A model generated the notes under the pieces. That model saw nothing but the letters and a program-made list of their open reading frames with translations. It was not told the DNA's origin and made no database searches. A program made the position numbers and the translations under genes. A stretch of 64,000 bases of DNA from Cellulomonas sp. (GTDB lineage Bacteria > Actinomycetota > Actinomycetes > Actinomycetales > Cellulomonadaceae), in the NCBI RefSeq assembly GCF_017744555.1, contig NZ_JAGIBD010000021.1, forward strand, positions 51,255 through 115,254. The letters are read 5' to 3'. Position 1 is the stretch's first letter. Every line of letters starts with the position of its first letter. Positions 53,209-63,391 of the stretch are shown piece by piece.

Positions 53209-55887
53209 ATGCGTACCGCCGAGATCCGCCAGCGTTGGCTCGACTACTTCGAGGGCCAGGGCCACGCCGTCGTGCCGTCGGCCCCCCTCATCTCGCCGGA
53301 CCCGTCGACGCTGTTCGTGATCGCGGGCATGGTGCCGTTCATCCCCTACATGCTCGGTGAGCAGACGCCGCCGTGGCCGCGCGCGACGAGCGTGCAGAAG
53401 TGCGTGCGCACGCTCGACATCGAGGAGGTCGGCAAGACCACCCGCCACGGCACGTTCTTCCAGATGAACGGGAACTTCTCGTTCGGCGACTACTTCAAGG
53501 AAGGCGCGATCACGCACGCGTGGCGCCTCGTGACGTCGTCGCAGGCCGAGGGCGGGTACGGGTTCGACCCCGACAAGATCTGGGTCACCGTCTACCACGA
53601 CGACGACGAGGCGGTCGCGCTCTGGAAGCGCATCGCCGGCCTGCCCGACGAGCGGATCCAGCGCCGCGGCATGAAGGACAACTTCTGGTCCACGGGTGCG
53701 CGCGGCCCGGCGGGCCCCTGCTCGGAGATCTACGTCGACCGTGGTCCCGAGTTCGGGGCCGAGGGCGGCCCGGTCGTCGACGAGGACCGGTACCTCGAGA
53801 TCTGGAACCTCGTCTTCATGCAGTACGAGCGCGGCGACGGCGGGGGCAAGGAGGACTTCCCGATCCTCGGAGAGCTCAAGCAGAAGAACATCGACACCGG
53901 CATGGGCCTCGAGCGGGTCGCGTACCTGCTGCAGGGCGTCGACAACATGTACGAGATCGACGAGGTGCGCCCGGTCATCGACGGCGCGGTGCAGATGTCG
54001 GGCCGCCGCTACGGCGCGAACCACGACGACGACGTGCGCATGCGTGTCGTGGCGGACCACGTCCGGTCGGGTCTCATGCTCATGGGCGACGGCGTCACGC
54101 CGTCGAACGAGGGCCGCGGCTACGTGCTGCGCCGCCTGCTGCGCCGCTCGATCCGCGCGATGCGCCTGCTCGGTGTCGACGACCCCGCGCTGCCGGTGCT
54201 GCTGCCGATGAGCCGCGACGCGATGAGCGCGTCGTACCCCGAGCTCGCGCAGAACTTCGACCGGATCAGCCAGGTCGCGTACGCCGAGGAGGAGACGTTC
54301 CGGCGCACGCTCGCGGCGGGCACCACCATCCTCGACACCGCCGTGCAGGCGGCGAAGAGTGCGCCGACGCCGGTGCTGTCGGGCGACCAGGCGTTCGCGC
54401 TGCACGACACGTACGGCTTCCCGATCGACCTCACGCTCGAGATGGCGGCCGAGCAGGGCGTGTCCGTCGACGAGCAGGCGTTCCGGACGCTCATGCAGGC
54501 CCAGCGCGAGCGTGCGCGGGCCGACGCGCTCGCGAAGCGTGCGGGGCGCGCCGACACGGCGGCCTACCAGGAGCTGCACTCGACGCTCAGCGAGGCGACC
54601 GCGAAGCCGGTCCAGTTCATCGGGTACACCGACTCGGAGGCCCGGTCGCAGGTCGTGGGACTGCTGGTCGACGGCGTGCCGGCCCCGGCGGCGACCGCGC
54701 CGGCGGACGTCGAGGTGGTCCTCGACGTGACGCCGTTCTACGCCGAGGCGGGCGGCCAGCAGGCCGACACCGGCGTGATCGTGCTCGACGGCGGTGCGCG
54801 CATCGAGGTCGACGACGTGCAGGCGCCCGTGAAGGGCCTGTCCGTGCACCACGGCCGGCTGGTCGACGGGACGGTGACGTTCGGCGAGCGTGGCACGGCG
54901 AAGATCGACCTCGGCCGTCGTCGCGCGATCGCGCGCGCCCACACGGCGACGCACCTGGTGCACAAGGCGCTGCACGAGTCGATCGGCGAGTCCGCGACGC
55001 AGGCCGGGTCGCTCAACGCGCCGAGCCGCCTGCGGTTCGACTTCCGCTCGCCGTCCGCGACGCCGAGCGAGGTCGTCGCCGAGATCGAGGAGCGCGTCAA
55101 CCAGCGCCTCCAGGACGACCTCGAGGTCACCGACTCGGTGATGGCGATCGACGAGGCGCGCGCCAAGGGTGCGATGGCGCTGTTCGGCGAGAAGTACGGC
55201 AACGAGGTCCGGGTCGTCGACATCGGCGACGGCTGGTCGCTCGAGCTGTGCGCGGGGACGCACGTCAAGCGGTCGGGCGAACTCGGCCTCGTCACGCTGC
55301 TGTCGGAGTCGGCGATCGGCTCGGGCGTGCGCCGCGTCGACGCGCTCGTCGGTGCCGGTGCGTACGGCTACCAGGCCAAGGAGCGGGCGCTCGTCGGCCA
55401 GCTCTCGGGGCTGCTCGGCGCGCGGCCGGACGAGCTCGCGGACCGCGTGTCGTCGCTGCTCGCGCGGGTCAAGGACTCCGAGAAGAAGCTCGCGACGATG
55501 CGCGCGGGCCAGCTGCTGGCGTCGGCGGGCTCGCTCGTCGACGGTGCGCAGACGGTCGGCGGCACCCGGGTCGTCACGCACGACGCGGGCGAGGTCTCGG
55601 CCGACGACGTGCGCACGCTCGTGCTCGACCTGCGCAACCGGCTCGGCGAGTCCGCGCCCGCGGTCGTGGCGGTCGGCGGGACGAGCAACGACCGGCCCGT
55701 CGTCGTGGTCGCGACCAACGCCGCGGCGCGCGCCGCAGGCGTGCGGGCCGGCGCTCTCGTCAAGACCGCTTCCGGGATCCTCGGCGGCGGCGGTGGCGGC
55801 AAGGACGACCTCGCGCAGGGTGGCGGCACGGACGCGGCCAGGCTCGGTGACGCACTCGCGGCGGTCGTCGGCGCGCTGAGCGACTGA
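53209..55887 (+). CDS. alaS: Alanyl-tRNA synthetase
   Basis: A class II synthetase of 892 residues with the [18 protein letters not shown] opening, [33 protein letters not shown], the editing domain with [12 protein letters not shown] and [13 protein letters not shown] (zinc-binding Cys/His), and a C-terminal glycine-rich oligomerisation region ([14 protein letters not shown]). The length is full. ATG 53209 has GAGGA upstream. ruvX follows after one base, the usual alaS-ruvX-mltG-aroE order. Confidence 0.97.
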   Translation: MRTAEIRQRWLDYFEGQGHAVVPSAPLISPDPSTLFVIAGMVPFIPYMLGEQTPPWPRATSVQKCVRTLDIEEVGKTTRHGTFFQMNGNFSFGDYFKEGAITHAWRLVTSSQAEGGYGFDPDKIWVTVYHDDDEAVALWKRIAGLPDERIQRRGMKDNFWSTGARGPAGPCSEIYVDRGPEFGAEGGPVVDEDRYLEIWNLVFMQYERGDGGGKEDFPILGELKQKNIDTGMGLERVAYLLQGVDNMYEIDEVRPVIDGAVQMSGRRYGANHDDDVRMRVVADHVRSGLMLMGDGVTPSNEGRGYVLRRLLRRSIRAMRLLGVDDPALPVLLPMSRDAMSASYPELAQNFDRISQVAYAEEETFRRTLAAGTTILDTAVQAAKSAPTPVLSGDQAFALHDTYGFPIDLTLEMAAEQGVSVDEQAFRTLMQAQRERARADALAKRAGRADTAAYQELHSTLSEATAKPVQFIGYTDSEARSQVVGLLVDGVPAPAATAPADVEVVLDVTPFYAEAGGQQADTGVIVLDGGARIEVDDVQAPVKGLSVHHGRLVDGTVTFGERGTAKIDLGRRRAIARAHTATHLVHKALHESIGESATQAGSLNAPSRLRFDFRSPSATPSEVVAEIEERVNQRLQDDLEVTDSVMAIDEARAKGAMALFGEKYGNEVRVVDIGDGWSLELCAGTHVKRSGELGLVTLLSESAIGSGVRRVDALVGAGAYGYQAKERALVGQLSGLLGARPDELADRVSSLLARVKDSEKKLATMRAGQLLASAGSLVDGAQTVGGTRVVTHDAGEVSADDVRTLVLDLRNRLGESAPAVVAVGGTSNDRPVVVVATNAAARAAGVRAGALVKTASGILGGGGGGKDDLAQGGGTDAARLGDALAAVVGALSD

Positions 55888-55888
55888 C

Positions 55889-56452
55889 GTGCCACGCGAC
55901 GAGGAGGAGGTCGTCCGCGGCGTCCGGCTCGCGGTCGACGTCGGGTCCGTCCGGGTGGGGCTCGCGACGAGCGACCCGGACGGCCTGGTCGCGACCCCCG
56001 TCGCAACGCTCGCGCGCGCCAAGGCAAAGCCCGGCCGAGGCCTGCCTGCGGACCTCGCGCAGATCGTGCACGAGGTGGGCGAACGTGGTGCGGCAGTTGT
56101 GTACGTCGGACTTCCTCGGCACTTGTCCGGTACCGAAGGTGCCGCATCCGGTGCCGCGCGCGCGTACGCTGTCCAACTGGCGCAGGCCGTCGCACCCGTG
56201 AGGGTGCGGTTGGTCGATGAACGGATGAGCACGGTGTCCGCACATCAGGCGCTGCATGCGTCCGGCCGATCCGGACGCAGCCACCGGCAGGTCGTCGACC
56301 AGGCGGCCGCGGTGGTGATTCTGCAGTACGCGCTGGACGCGGAGCGTGCGACGGGGCGGCGTCCCGGAGAACGGGTCGACGCCGATCCACCTCAGCACGG
56401 CCCAGCGGCGCGCGGGGGGACTGCAGGTGACGGAGGAACGACTCTGGAGTGA
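55889..56452 (+). CDS. ruvX: Putative pre-16S rRNA nuclease / Holliday junction resolvase-like RuvX (YqgF)
   Basis: A 187-residue RNase H-like protein with VDVGSVRVGLATSD at the start, a VDERMSTVSAHQAL segment (Glu in the active site) and VDQAAAVVILQYAL at the end (Asp). YqgF matures the 5' end of 16S rRNA in E. coli. The Pro/Gly/His-rich C-terminal tail of about 30 residues is unusual and overlaps the region of the mltG start. GTG 55889 follows alaS after one base. Confidence 0.92.
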   Translation: MPRDEEEVVRGVRLAVDVGSVRVGLATSDPDGLVATPVATLARAKAKPGRGLPADLAQIVHEVGERGAAVVYVGLPRHLSGTEGAASGAARAYAVQLAQAVAPVRVRLVDERMSTVSAHQALHASGRSGRSHRQVVDQAAAVVILQYALDAERATGRRPGERVDADPPQHGPAARGGTAGDGGTTLE

Positions 56453-57659
56453 CGCACACGTGAGCAACAGCCAGACCGACTGGTGGGCACCGGTGGAGCG
56501 GAGTGACCAGGTGACAGATCTCTTCGGCGACCCCGCCGCCAGATCGTCGTCGCCGGACTCGCGCCGCTCCCGGTCCCGGGGTCGCGCGCGTGCGCAGCGC
56601 GAGCGCCAGAAGCGGCGTCGTCGCTCGATCTGGGTGCTGATCGTCGCGCTCGTGCTCGTCGCGGGTGCGGGATACGTGGTCTCGGAGCTCGTCGGCGGCT
56701 TCTTCCACGGCAGCTCGAACGAGGCCGGGGTGGAGGACTACCCGGGCCCCGGCCACCCGGCGGCGCGCGTCGTGGTCGCCCAGGGCGACACGGGCGCCCA
56801 GATGGCGCACACGCTCCAGGTCGCGGGCGTGGTCGCCACCGAGAAGGCGTTCAACCGCGCCTACGCCGCGAACCCCGACGCCATCAAGATCCAGCCCGGC
56901 ACGTACAACCTGCTGCTCGAGATGAAGGCGTCGGACGCGGTCCTCGCGCTCCTCAACCCCTCGAGCCGCGCGACCATGGGCGTCACGATCCCTGAGGGCC
57001 AGACGGTCCAGCAGACCCTCTCGAAGATCAACGAGGTCACGCTCATCCCGCTCGAGGACCTCCAGGCGGCCGCTGCCGACCCGGCGGCCATCGGTCTGCC
57101 TGCGGAGGCCGGCGGCAACCTCGAGGGCTGGCTGTTCCCCGCGACGTACCCCGTCGAGCCCGGTGCCAGCGCGGCGAGCGTGCTGCAGCAGATGACCGCC
57201 AAGACGGTCGAGGTGCTGACGTCCAAGGCCGTCCCGAACGACCAGTGGGAGACGGTGCTGACCAAGGCGTCGATCGTCGAGCGCGAGGCGAAGCTCGACG
57301 AGGACCGGCCGAAGGTCGCGCGCGCGATCGACAACCGGCTCGACAAGCAGATGCCGCTGCAGATCGACGCGACGGTGGCGTACGGGCTCGGCATCTCGGG
57401 CAAGGACCTCACGACCGCGATGACGCAGGACGCGTCGAACCCGTACAACACGTACAAGCACCTCGGCCTCACGCCGGGACCGATCTCCAACCCCGGTGCG
57501 GCGTCCATCGACGCCGTGCTGAACCCGGCGCCCGGTGACTGGCTGTTCTGGGTGACCGTCAACCTCACCACCGGCGAGACGCTCTTCGCGAACAACCTCG
57601 ACGACCACAACGCGAACGTCGACAAGCTGCGCGAGTGGCAGGCCCAGCAGGGCAACTGA
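56427..57659 (+). CDS. mltG: Endolytic transglycosylase MltG
   Basis: The protein has a basic Ser/Arg-rich cytoplasmic N-terminus, one membrane helix (IWVLIVALVLVAGAGYVV, about residues 70-88) and a YceG domain with the catalytic glutamate in SIVEREAKLDEDRPKVARAI (about E287 with this start). YNTYKHLGLTPGPISNPG and DWLFWVTVNLTTGET follow. MltG cleaves nascent glycan strands and sets their length. GTG 56427 has a GGGGGGA site but overlaps ruvX by 26 bases. GTG 56460 (GGAG 10 bases ahead) is an alternative that would shorten it by 11 residues. Confidence 0.92.
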   Translation: MTEERLWSDAHVSNSQTDWWAPVERSDQVTDLFGDPAARSSSPDSRRSRSRGRARAQRERQKRRRRSIWVLIVALVLVAGAGYVVSELVGGFFHGSSNEAGVEDYPGPGHPAARVVVAQGDTGAQMAHTLQVAGVVATEKAFNRAYAANPDAIKIQPGTYNLLLEMKASDAVLALLNPSSRATMGVTIPEGQTVQQTLSKINEVTLIPLEDLQAAAADPAAIGLPAEAGGNLEGWLFPATYPVEPGASAASVLQQMTAKTVEVLTSKAVPNDQWETVLTKASIVEREAKLDEDRPKVARAIDNRLDKQMPLQIDATVAYGLGISGKDLTTAMTQDASNPYNTYKHLGLTPGPISNPGAASIDAVLNPAPGDWLFWVTVNLTTGETLFANNLDDHNANVDKLREWQAQQGN

Positions 57660-57680
57660 CCTCGGGCGGCGCTGACCCAT

Positions 57681-57716
57681 CCGACGGGCGACCACGCACG
57701 AGTGGTCGCCCATCGG
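57681..57716 (+). terminator. Terminator of the alaS-ruvX-mltG run
   Basis: GGGCGACCAC (57686-57695) and GTGGTCGCCC (57702-57711) pair perfectly. CCGA and TCGG extend the stem after one mismatch. It ends just before the aroE promoter. Confidence 0.78.
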
Positions 57717-57721
57717 ACACC

Positions 57722-57727
57722 TATGCT
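57722..57727 (+). promoter_or_regulatory. Leaderless -10 box for aroE
   Basis: TATGCT ends 7 bases before ATG 57735 with no Shine-Dalgarno between, and directly follows the mltG terminator. Confidence 0.5.
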
Positions 57728-57734
57728 CCGGGCC

Positions 57735-58628
57735 ATGGATCGTCACGCACCGCAGCCTCCGGTCGAGCAGGTAGGGATGCGGACCCGCTCACGTGCGGCC
57801 GTCCTGGGGCACCCCATCTCGCACTCGCTGTCGCCCACACTGCACCGTGCGGCGTATGCCGCTCTGGGGTTGACGGACTGGCGCTACGACGCGGTCGACG
57901 TCACCTCGGACGGGCTCGCGGCGTTCGTCACGACCCTGGACGAGACGTGGGCGGGACTGAGCCTCACCATGCCGCTCAAGCAGACCGTGCTCGGCCTGCT
58001 CGACCACGTGGAGCCGCTCGCGGAGGTCGTCGGGGCGGTCAACACGGTGCTGCTCCAGGGGTCGGGTGCAGGCCGCGTGCTCGTGGGCGCGAACACCGAC
58101 GTGTACGGCCTCGTGACCGCGCTCGGCGAGGGGCTGCCCGGCGGCGCCTCGGCACGGGTCGGCACGGCCGCGGTGCTCGGGGCGGGCGCGACCGCGGCGT
58201 CGACGCTCGCGGCCCTCGGCCAACTCGGGTGCGCGACCCCGGTCGTCTACGTGCGTTCCGTGCAGCGCGCGGGCGGGCTCCTGCGAGCGGCGCACCGCAT
58301 GGGCGTGCAGCCGGTGCTCCGGTCGCTCGACGACGCGGCCGGTCAGGTCGGTCGAGCGGACGTCGTCGTCTCGACGCTGCCGCCGCACGCCGCCGACGAC
58401 CTCGCCGCCGCGCTGCCCCCCGCCCGTCCGGCCGGCGTGCTGCTGGACGTCGCGTACGACCCGCGGCCGACCGCGCTGTCCGCGGCGTGGGCAGCCCGTG
58501 ACGGCGTCGTCGTCGGGGGAGAGCGCATGCTGCTGCACCAGGCGGTCGAGCAGGTCAGGCTCATGACGGGCCGACCGGGCCCCGTCGACGCGATGGCCGC
58601 CGCGCTCGAGGCGCGTCTGGTGGCCTAG
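57735..58628 (+). CDS. aroE: Shikimate dehydrogenase
   Basis: Reduces 3-dehydroshikimate with NADPH. The 297-residue protein has AVLGHPISHSLSPTLHRAAY, the catalytic K82 (SLTMPLK) and D122 (GANTDVYG), then the cofactor domain with AVLGAGATAAST. GGERMLLHQAVEQVRLMTG closes the protein. From ATG 57735 the N-terminus has about 14 extra residues; ATG 57777 would start right at the fold. I keep 57735 because of the leaderless promoter before it. Confidence 0.92.
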   Translation: MDRHAPQPPVEQVGMRTRSRAAVLGHPISHSLSPTLHRAAYAALGLTDWRYDAVDVTSDGLAAFVTTLDETWAGLSLTMPLKQTVLGLLDHVEPLAEVVGAVNTVLLQGSGAGRVLVGANTDVYGLVTALGEGLPGGASARVGTAAVLGAGATAASTLAALGQLGCATPVVYVRSVQRAGGLLRAAHRMGVQPVLRSLDDAAGQVGRADVVVSTLPPHAADDLAAALPPARPAGVLLDVAYDPRPTALSAAWAARDGVVVGGERMLLHQAVEQVRLMTGRPGPVDAMAAALEARLVA

Positions 58629-58736
58629 CTCTCACGGACGTATCCCTCCGAACCCCTCAGGGTCAGCCGTCCGGCTGCCGATGAGGGCAGTGGACCGGTG
58701 TGGCACAACGCCGGGACTGGACCGGAGGGAGCACGC

Positions 58737-60410
58737 GTGAAGCAGCTCGGGGAGATCCTGCTCGACGAAGGCCTCGTCTCGGAGACGCAGCTCATCGCGG
58801 CGATGGACGAGCAGATGACCCGCGGCCTGTCCCTGGGGCGCACCCTCGTCGAGCTCGGGATCCTGTCCGAGGGCCAGCTCGTCAAGGCGCTGGCCGCGCA
58901 GGTCGGGATGGACTTCGTCGACCTCGACGAGTTCGCGGTGGACCGGTCGGCCGTCTCGATCGTTCCAGCCGCCCTGTGCCGCCGCTACACCGTGCTGCCC
59001 GTCGGGTTCAGCAACGGGTCGATCGTGCTCGCGACCGCCGACCCCGGCAACGTCATGGCCGTCGACGACGTCCGCACCGTCTCGGGCATGCCCGTCGTCT
59101 CGGTCGTCGCGACGTACGACAACCTGCTGCGTGCCATCGACAGGTTCTGCCGGGCCGACGACGAGATGGAGGACCTCTCGTCGGCGTTCGAGGACGAGAA
59201 CGCCGAGCCTGAGGCCGACCTGTCGAAGATGGGCGAGGTCGCCGACGACGACGCCCCGATCGTCCGCTACGTGAACCTGCTCGTGACGCAGGCGATCACG
59301 GACCGCGCCTCGGACATCCACATCGAACCGACCGAGCATGACCTGCGCGTCCGGTACCGCATCGACGGCGTCCTCCACGAGACCCAGAGGTCGCCCAAGC
59401 AGATCCAGGGCGGCGTCATCAGCCGCGTCAAGATCATGAGCGACATCGACATCGCCGAGAAGCGCAAGCCGCAGGACGGCCGCATGTCCGTGGTGCACAA
59501 CGGTCGCAAGATCGACCTCCGCGTGGCGACGCTGCCGACGGTGTGGGGCGAGAAGATCGTCATGCGCATCCTCGACAACTCGACCGCAAGCCTGGACCTG
59601 CGCGACCTGTCGTTCCTCGACCACAACTACGAGACGTACCGGAACTCGTACACCAAGCCGTACGGGATGATCCTGGTCACCGGTCCGACCGGGTCGGGCA
59701 AGTCGACCACGCTGTACGCGACGCTCAACGCGGTGTCGAAGCCCGAGATCAACGTCATCACCGTCGAGGACCCGGTCGAGTACCGGCTGCCGGGCATCAA
59801 CCAGGTGCAGGTCAACCCGAAGGCTGGCCTGACCTTCGCGTCCGCCCTGCGCTCGATCCTGCGCTCCGACCCCGACGTGGTGCTGCTCGGTGAGATCCGT
59901 GACCACGAGACCGCGCAGATCGCCATCGAGGCGGCCCTCACCGGGCACCTCGTGCTGTCGACGCTGCACACGAACGACGCGCCGTCGGCTGTCACGCGTC
60001 TGACGGAGATGGGCATCGAACCGTTCCTCGTGGGGTCGGCTCTCGACGCGGTCGTCGCCCAGCGCCTCGCCCGCCGGCTGTGCGGCAAGTGCAAGGAGCC
60101 GTACCGGCCGACCGCGGAAGAGATGGAGGCTGCCCGGTTCCCCTGGATGCCCGGTGAGCCGCTTCCGGAGCTCATGCGTCCGGTGGGCTGTGTGGCGTGC
60201 TCGAAGACGGGGTACCGCGGCCGGCTCGCCCTGCACGAGGTCATGCCGGTCACGGAGGAGATCGAGCGGCTTGCTGTGGCGCACGCGTCGAGCGCCGACA
60301 TCGGCGCCACGGCAGTCGCCAATGGCATGATCACGCTCCGCGACGACGGCTGGCACAAGGTGGCGCTCGGTCACACGTCGATCGAGGAGATCCTGCGCGT
60401 CGTCGCGTGA
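58737..60410 (+). CDS. pilB: Type IV pilus assembly ATPase PilB (GspE family)
   Basis: The 557-residue motor for pilus extension. It has an N-terminal MshEN/GspE domain (KQLGEILLDEGLVSETQL), then the C-terminal ATPase with Walker A GPTGSGKST at 316-324, the Asp and His boxes (LLGEIRDHETAQIAIEAALTGH and STLHTND) and a four-cysteine zinc motif (CGKC and CVAC). GTG 58737 follows a strong GGAGGGAG. It opens a pilus cluster with pilT, pilC and pilins. A 146-base gap without any gene separates it from pilT. Confidence 0.95.
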   Translation: MKQLGEILLDEGLVSETQLIAAMDEQMTRGLSLGRTLVELGILSEGQLVKALAAQVGMDFVDLDEFAVDRSAVSIVPAALCRRYTVLPVGFSNGSIVLATADPGNVMAVDDVRTVSGMPVVSVVATYDNLLRAIDRFCRADDEMEDLSSAFEDENAEPEADLSKMGEVADDDAPIVRYVNLLVTQAITDRASDIHIEPTEHDLRVRYRIDGVLHETQRSPKQIQGGVISRVKIMSDIDIAEKRKPQDGRMSVVHNGRKIDLRVATLPTVWGEKIVMRILDNSTASLDLRDLSFLDHNYETYRNSYTKPYGMILVTGPTGSGKSTTLYATLNAVSKPEINVITVEDPVEYRLPGINQVQVNPKAGLTFASALRSILRSDPDVVLLGEIRDHETAQIAIEAALTGHLVLSTLHTNDAPSAVTRLTEMGIEPFLVGSALDAVVAQRLARRLCGKCKEPYRPTAEEMEAARFPWMPGEPLPELMRPVGCVACSKTGYRGRLALHEVMPVTEEIERLAVAHASSADIGATAVANGMITLRDDGWHKVALGHTSIEEILRVVA

Positions 60411-60556
60411 CCACAGAGCGTTGCGCCGACCGGGTGAGCCTCGCGGATGCCTCAAGTCCGGCACGGTGGCCGCCGATGATCCGAACAGCAGGGCGAGCGC
60501 CCGGTGCGACGTCGAACGGCCGCACGAGCTCGTAGCCGACAGGTGGAGGAAACGAC

Positions 60557-62158
60557 GTGAGCGAGCACTACCAGAGAGACGTGGGGGAGCCTTCGCGGCC
60601 GCTGCCGCCGTACCGGCCGGTCGGGCCGCAGGCCGGCACCGTCGCCTCTCCGCCGACGTACTCGCCCATCCCCTCGCAGAGCGCTCAGCTCACCCCCGGC
60701 GCCCCACAGCACTACGCGGCGCCCGTGCCGCCCGCGCCTGGCGCCGCCTACCAGGCGAACCCGACGCCCGGGATCTCGGAGCTGAGCGCGCTCGCGGGGT
60801 CGCGTCCGACGTTCCTGCCGGCGCCGGTCCCGCCACAGGCTCCGCCGCCCTCGCACAGCGCCGCCGCGGCTGCCCCGGGCCACCAGGTTCCCGCCCAGGG
60901 CGCCGCCGCGCCCGCCCCGGGAGCTCCCGGCCACGTGCCCGCGCCGCACGCCCCCGCGCCCCCCGCCACGCCCGCGAAGCCGGCGGGGCGCGACCGCTCG
61001 CGAGCGACCCAGCACGAGGACGACCTGCCGATCGACGCCGTGCTCGCCGAGATGGTCCGGCTCGGCGCGTCGGACGTCCACCTGACCACCGGGTCCGCAC
61101 CGATGATCCGCGTCTCGGGCTCGCTGCGGCCGCTCGAGCAGTACGGGACGATGTCGCCCGAACCGCTGCGCCGAGCGCTGTACGCGATCCTCACGCAGAA
61201 GCAGCGCGAGAAGTACGAGGCCAACCTCGAGCTCGACCTGTCGTACGCCGTCCGCGGCCTGGCGCGGTTCCGGGTGAACATCTACCAGCAGCGCGAGTCC
61301 ATCGGCGCGGCGTTCCGTGTGATCCCGTACGAGATCAAGCCGCTCGAGCAGCTCGGCATCCCCGCAGTCGTCGGCACGTTCGCCGGCCTGCCTCGCGGGC
61401 TCGTGCTGGTCACGGGCCCGACCGGCTCGGGCAAGTCCACGACGCTCGCGGCGATCGTCGACCTCGCGAACCGCACGCGTGAGGACCACATCATGACGGT
61501 CGAGGACCCGATCGAGTTCCTTCACCGGCACAAGAAGTCGCTGATCAACCAGCGCGAGGTCGGTGCGGACACGCACTCGTTCGCGAACGCCCTCAAGCAC
61601 GTGCTCCGCCAGGACCCCGACATCATCCTGGTCGGCGAGATGCGTGACCTCGAGACGATCTCGGTCGCGCTGACCGCGGCCGAGACGGGTCACCTTGTGT
61701 TCGCGACCCTCCACACGCAGGACGCGGCGCAGACGATCGACCGTGTCATCGACGTGTTCCCCGCGCACCAGCAGGCGCAGGTGCGCACGCAGCTCGCGGG
61801 CGCGATCCAGGGCGTCGTCTGCCAGACGCTGTGCAAGCGCGACGACGGCCCTGGCCGTGCGGTCGCGACCGAGGTACTCGTCGCCACGCCCGCGATCCGG
61901 AACCTGATCCGCGAGGGCAAGACGCACCAGATCTACTCGGCCATGCAGGCCGGTGCCGCGCAGGGCATGCACACGCTCGACCAGCACCTCGCCGACCTCG
62001 TCAAGACCGGGAAGATCTCGTACGAGACCGGCCTCGACAAGTGCCACCACATCGAGGACTTCAACCGGCTGACCGGCCGAGCGTCGGGTGGCACCGCAGG
62101 TGCCGGCCTCGCGAAGGCCGGCATGGGCGGCAACTTCTACGCGGACGGAGCGCGCTGA
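60557..62158 (+). CDS. pilT: Type IV pilus retraction ATPase PilT with long Pro/Ala-rich N-terminal extension
   Basis: The C-terminal 380 residues are a standard PilT: MVRLGASDVHLTTGS, Walker A GPTGSGKST at 287-295, LVGEMRDLETISVALTAAETGH and the AIRNLIREGKTHQI motif that marks retraction ATPases. The first 150 residues are a low-complexity Pro/Ala/Gln stretch not found in classic PilT (about 345 residues). It may tether the motor or bind partners. The GTG at 60557 has GGAGGAAACGAC upstream. The stop overlaps the pilC ATG by one base. Confidence 0.92.
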   Translation: MSEHYQRDVGEPSRPLPPYRPVGPQAGTVASPPTYSPIPSQSAQLTPGAPQHYAAPVPPAPGAAYQANPTPGISELSALAGSRPTFLPAPVPPQAPPPSHSAAAAAPGHQVPAQGAAAPAPGAPGHVPAPHAPAPPATPAKPAGRDRSRATQHEDDLPIDAVLAEMVRLGASDVHLTTGSAPMIRVSGSLRPLEQYGTMSPEPLRRALYAILTQKQREKYEANLELDLSYAVRGLARFRVNIYQQRESIGAAFRVIPYEIKPLEQLGIPAVVGTFAGLPRGLVLVTGPTGSGKSTTLAAIVDLANRTREDHIMTVEDPIEFLHRHKKSLINQREVGADTHSFANALKHVLRQDPDIILVGEMRDLETISVALTAAETGHLVFATLHTQDAAQTIDRVIDVFPAHQQAQVRTQLAGAIQGVVCQTLCKRDDGPGRAVATEVLVATPAIRNLIREGKTHQIYSAMQAGAAQGMHTLDQHLADLVKTGKISYETGLDKCHHIEDFNRLTGRASGGTAGAGLAKAGMGGNFYADGAR

Positions 62159-63390
62159 TGGCCGCGGGCACCACGAAGACGTTCGAGTACGCGGTCCGGG
62201 ACCGCGGCGGCAAGATCGTCAAGGGCCGGATCGACGCGCCCAACCAGGCGGCGGTGGCGAACCGGCTCAAGACCATGGGTCTGGCGCCGATGTCGATCAG
62301 CGAGGTCGGGAACTCCGGGCTGCAGAAGGAGATCTCGATCCCGGGGTTCAGCGACAAGATCTCGCTGAAGGACCTGGCGATCATGGCCCGGCAGCTCGCG
62401 ACGATGATCAACGCCGGGCTCTCCCTGCTGCGTGCCCTGACCATCCTGGCCGAGCAGACGGAGAGCAAGCCGCTCGCCAAGAGGCTCGCCCAGGTCCGTG
62501 GCGACGTCGAGGTGGGTGTCGGGTTCTCCGTGGCGCTGAGCAAGCACGCGGACGTGTTCCCCCCGCTCATGATCAACCTGGTGAAGGCCGGCGAGGTCGG
62601 CGGTTTTCTCGACCAGGTCCTGGTGTCCGTCGCCGAGAACTTCGAGGCGGAGGTCAAGCTCCGCGGCAAGGTGAAGTCGGCGATGACCTACCCGGTGGTC
62701 GTCTTCGTCATCGCGATCCTCGCCGTCGTCGGCATGCTGCTGTTCATCGTCCCCGTGTTCGCGGGCATGTTCGCGAGCCTGGGCGGTGAGCTGCCCACGC
62801 CGACGAAGGTCCTCGTGGCGCTGTCGCAGTTCCTCAAGATCGCGGCGCTGCCGCTCCTGGCGGCCGTCGTCGCCTTCTCGATCTGGTGGGGCCGTCACAA
62901 GAACGACCGCGCGGTGCGCGAGAGGCTCGACCCTTTGAAGCTCAAGGTGCCGGTGTTCGGCAACCTGTTCAAGAAGATCGCCGTGAGCCGGTTCACCCGG
63001 AACTTCGGCACGATGATCCACGCCGGTGTGCCGCTCCTGCAGGCCCTCGACATCGTCGGCGAGACGAGCGGGAGCCTCGTGATCGAGCGTGCCGCGAAGT
63101 CGGTCCAGGAGTCCGTCCGCGCCGGCCATTCGCTCAGCGGTCCGCTGTCCGCCCACCCGGTCTTCCCGCCCATGGTCGTGCAGATGATGGCGGTCGGTGA
63201 GGACACCGGCGCGCTGGACACGATGCTCGAGAAGATCGCCCAGTTCTACGACCAGGAGGTCGAGGCGACGACCGAGCAGCTGACGTCGCTCATCGAGCCG
63301 ATCATGATCGTCGTCCTCGGCTCGCTCATCGGCGGCATGATCATCGCGCTCTACATGCCGATCTTCTCCGTCTTCAACCTCATCAACTGA
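62158..63390 (+). CDS. pilC: Type IV pilus inner-membrane platform protein PilC
   Basis: The 410-residue protein has two T2SF/GspF domains (LAIMARQLATMINAGLSLLRAL and SRFTRNFGTMIHAGVPLLQAL), three membrane helices, and the final IEPIMIVVLGSLIGGMIIALYMP helix. It forms the platform on which PilB and PilT act. ATG 62158 overlaps the pilT stop. The pilin gene follows after one base. Confidence 0.95.
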   Translation: MAAGTTKTFEYAVRDRGGKIVKGRIDAPNQAAVANRLKTMGLAPMSISEVGNSGLQKEISIPGFSDKISLKDLAIMARQLATMINAGLSLLRALTILAEQTESKPLAKRLAQVRGDVEVGVGFSVALSKHADVFPPLMINLVKAGEVGGFLDQVLVSVAENFEAEVKLRGKVKSAMTYPVVVFVIAILAVVGMLLFIVPVFAGMFASLGGELPTPTKVLVALSQFLKIAALPLLAAVVAFSIWWGRHKNDRAVRERLDPLKLKVPVFGNLFKKIAVSRFTRNFGTMIHAGVPLLQALDIVGETSGSLVIERAAKSVQESVRAGHSLSGPLSAHPVFPPMVVQMMAVGEDTGALDTMLEKIAQFYDQEVEATTEQLTSLIEPIMIVVLGSLIGGMIIALYMPIFSVFNLIN

Positions 63391-63391
63391 C

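Noticed and set aside
52747..56232. A 1,161-codon antisense frame opposite alaS and ruvX
   Set aside because: It mirrors the codon bias of alaS, has no ribosome-binding site and its translation is Arg/Val/His-rich without domain features.
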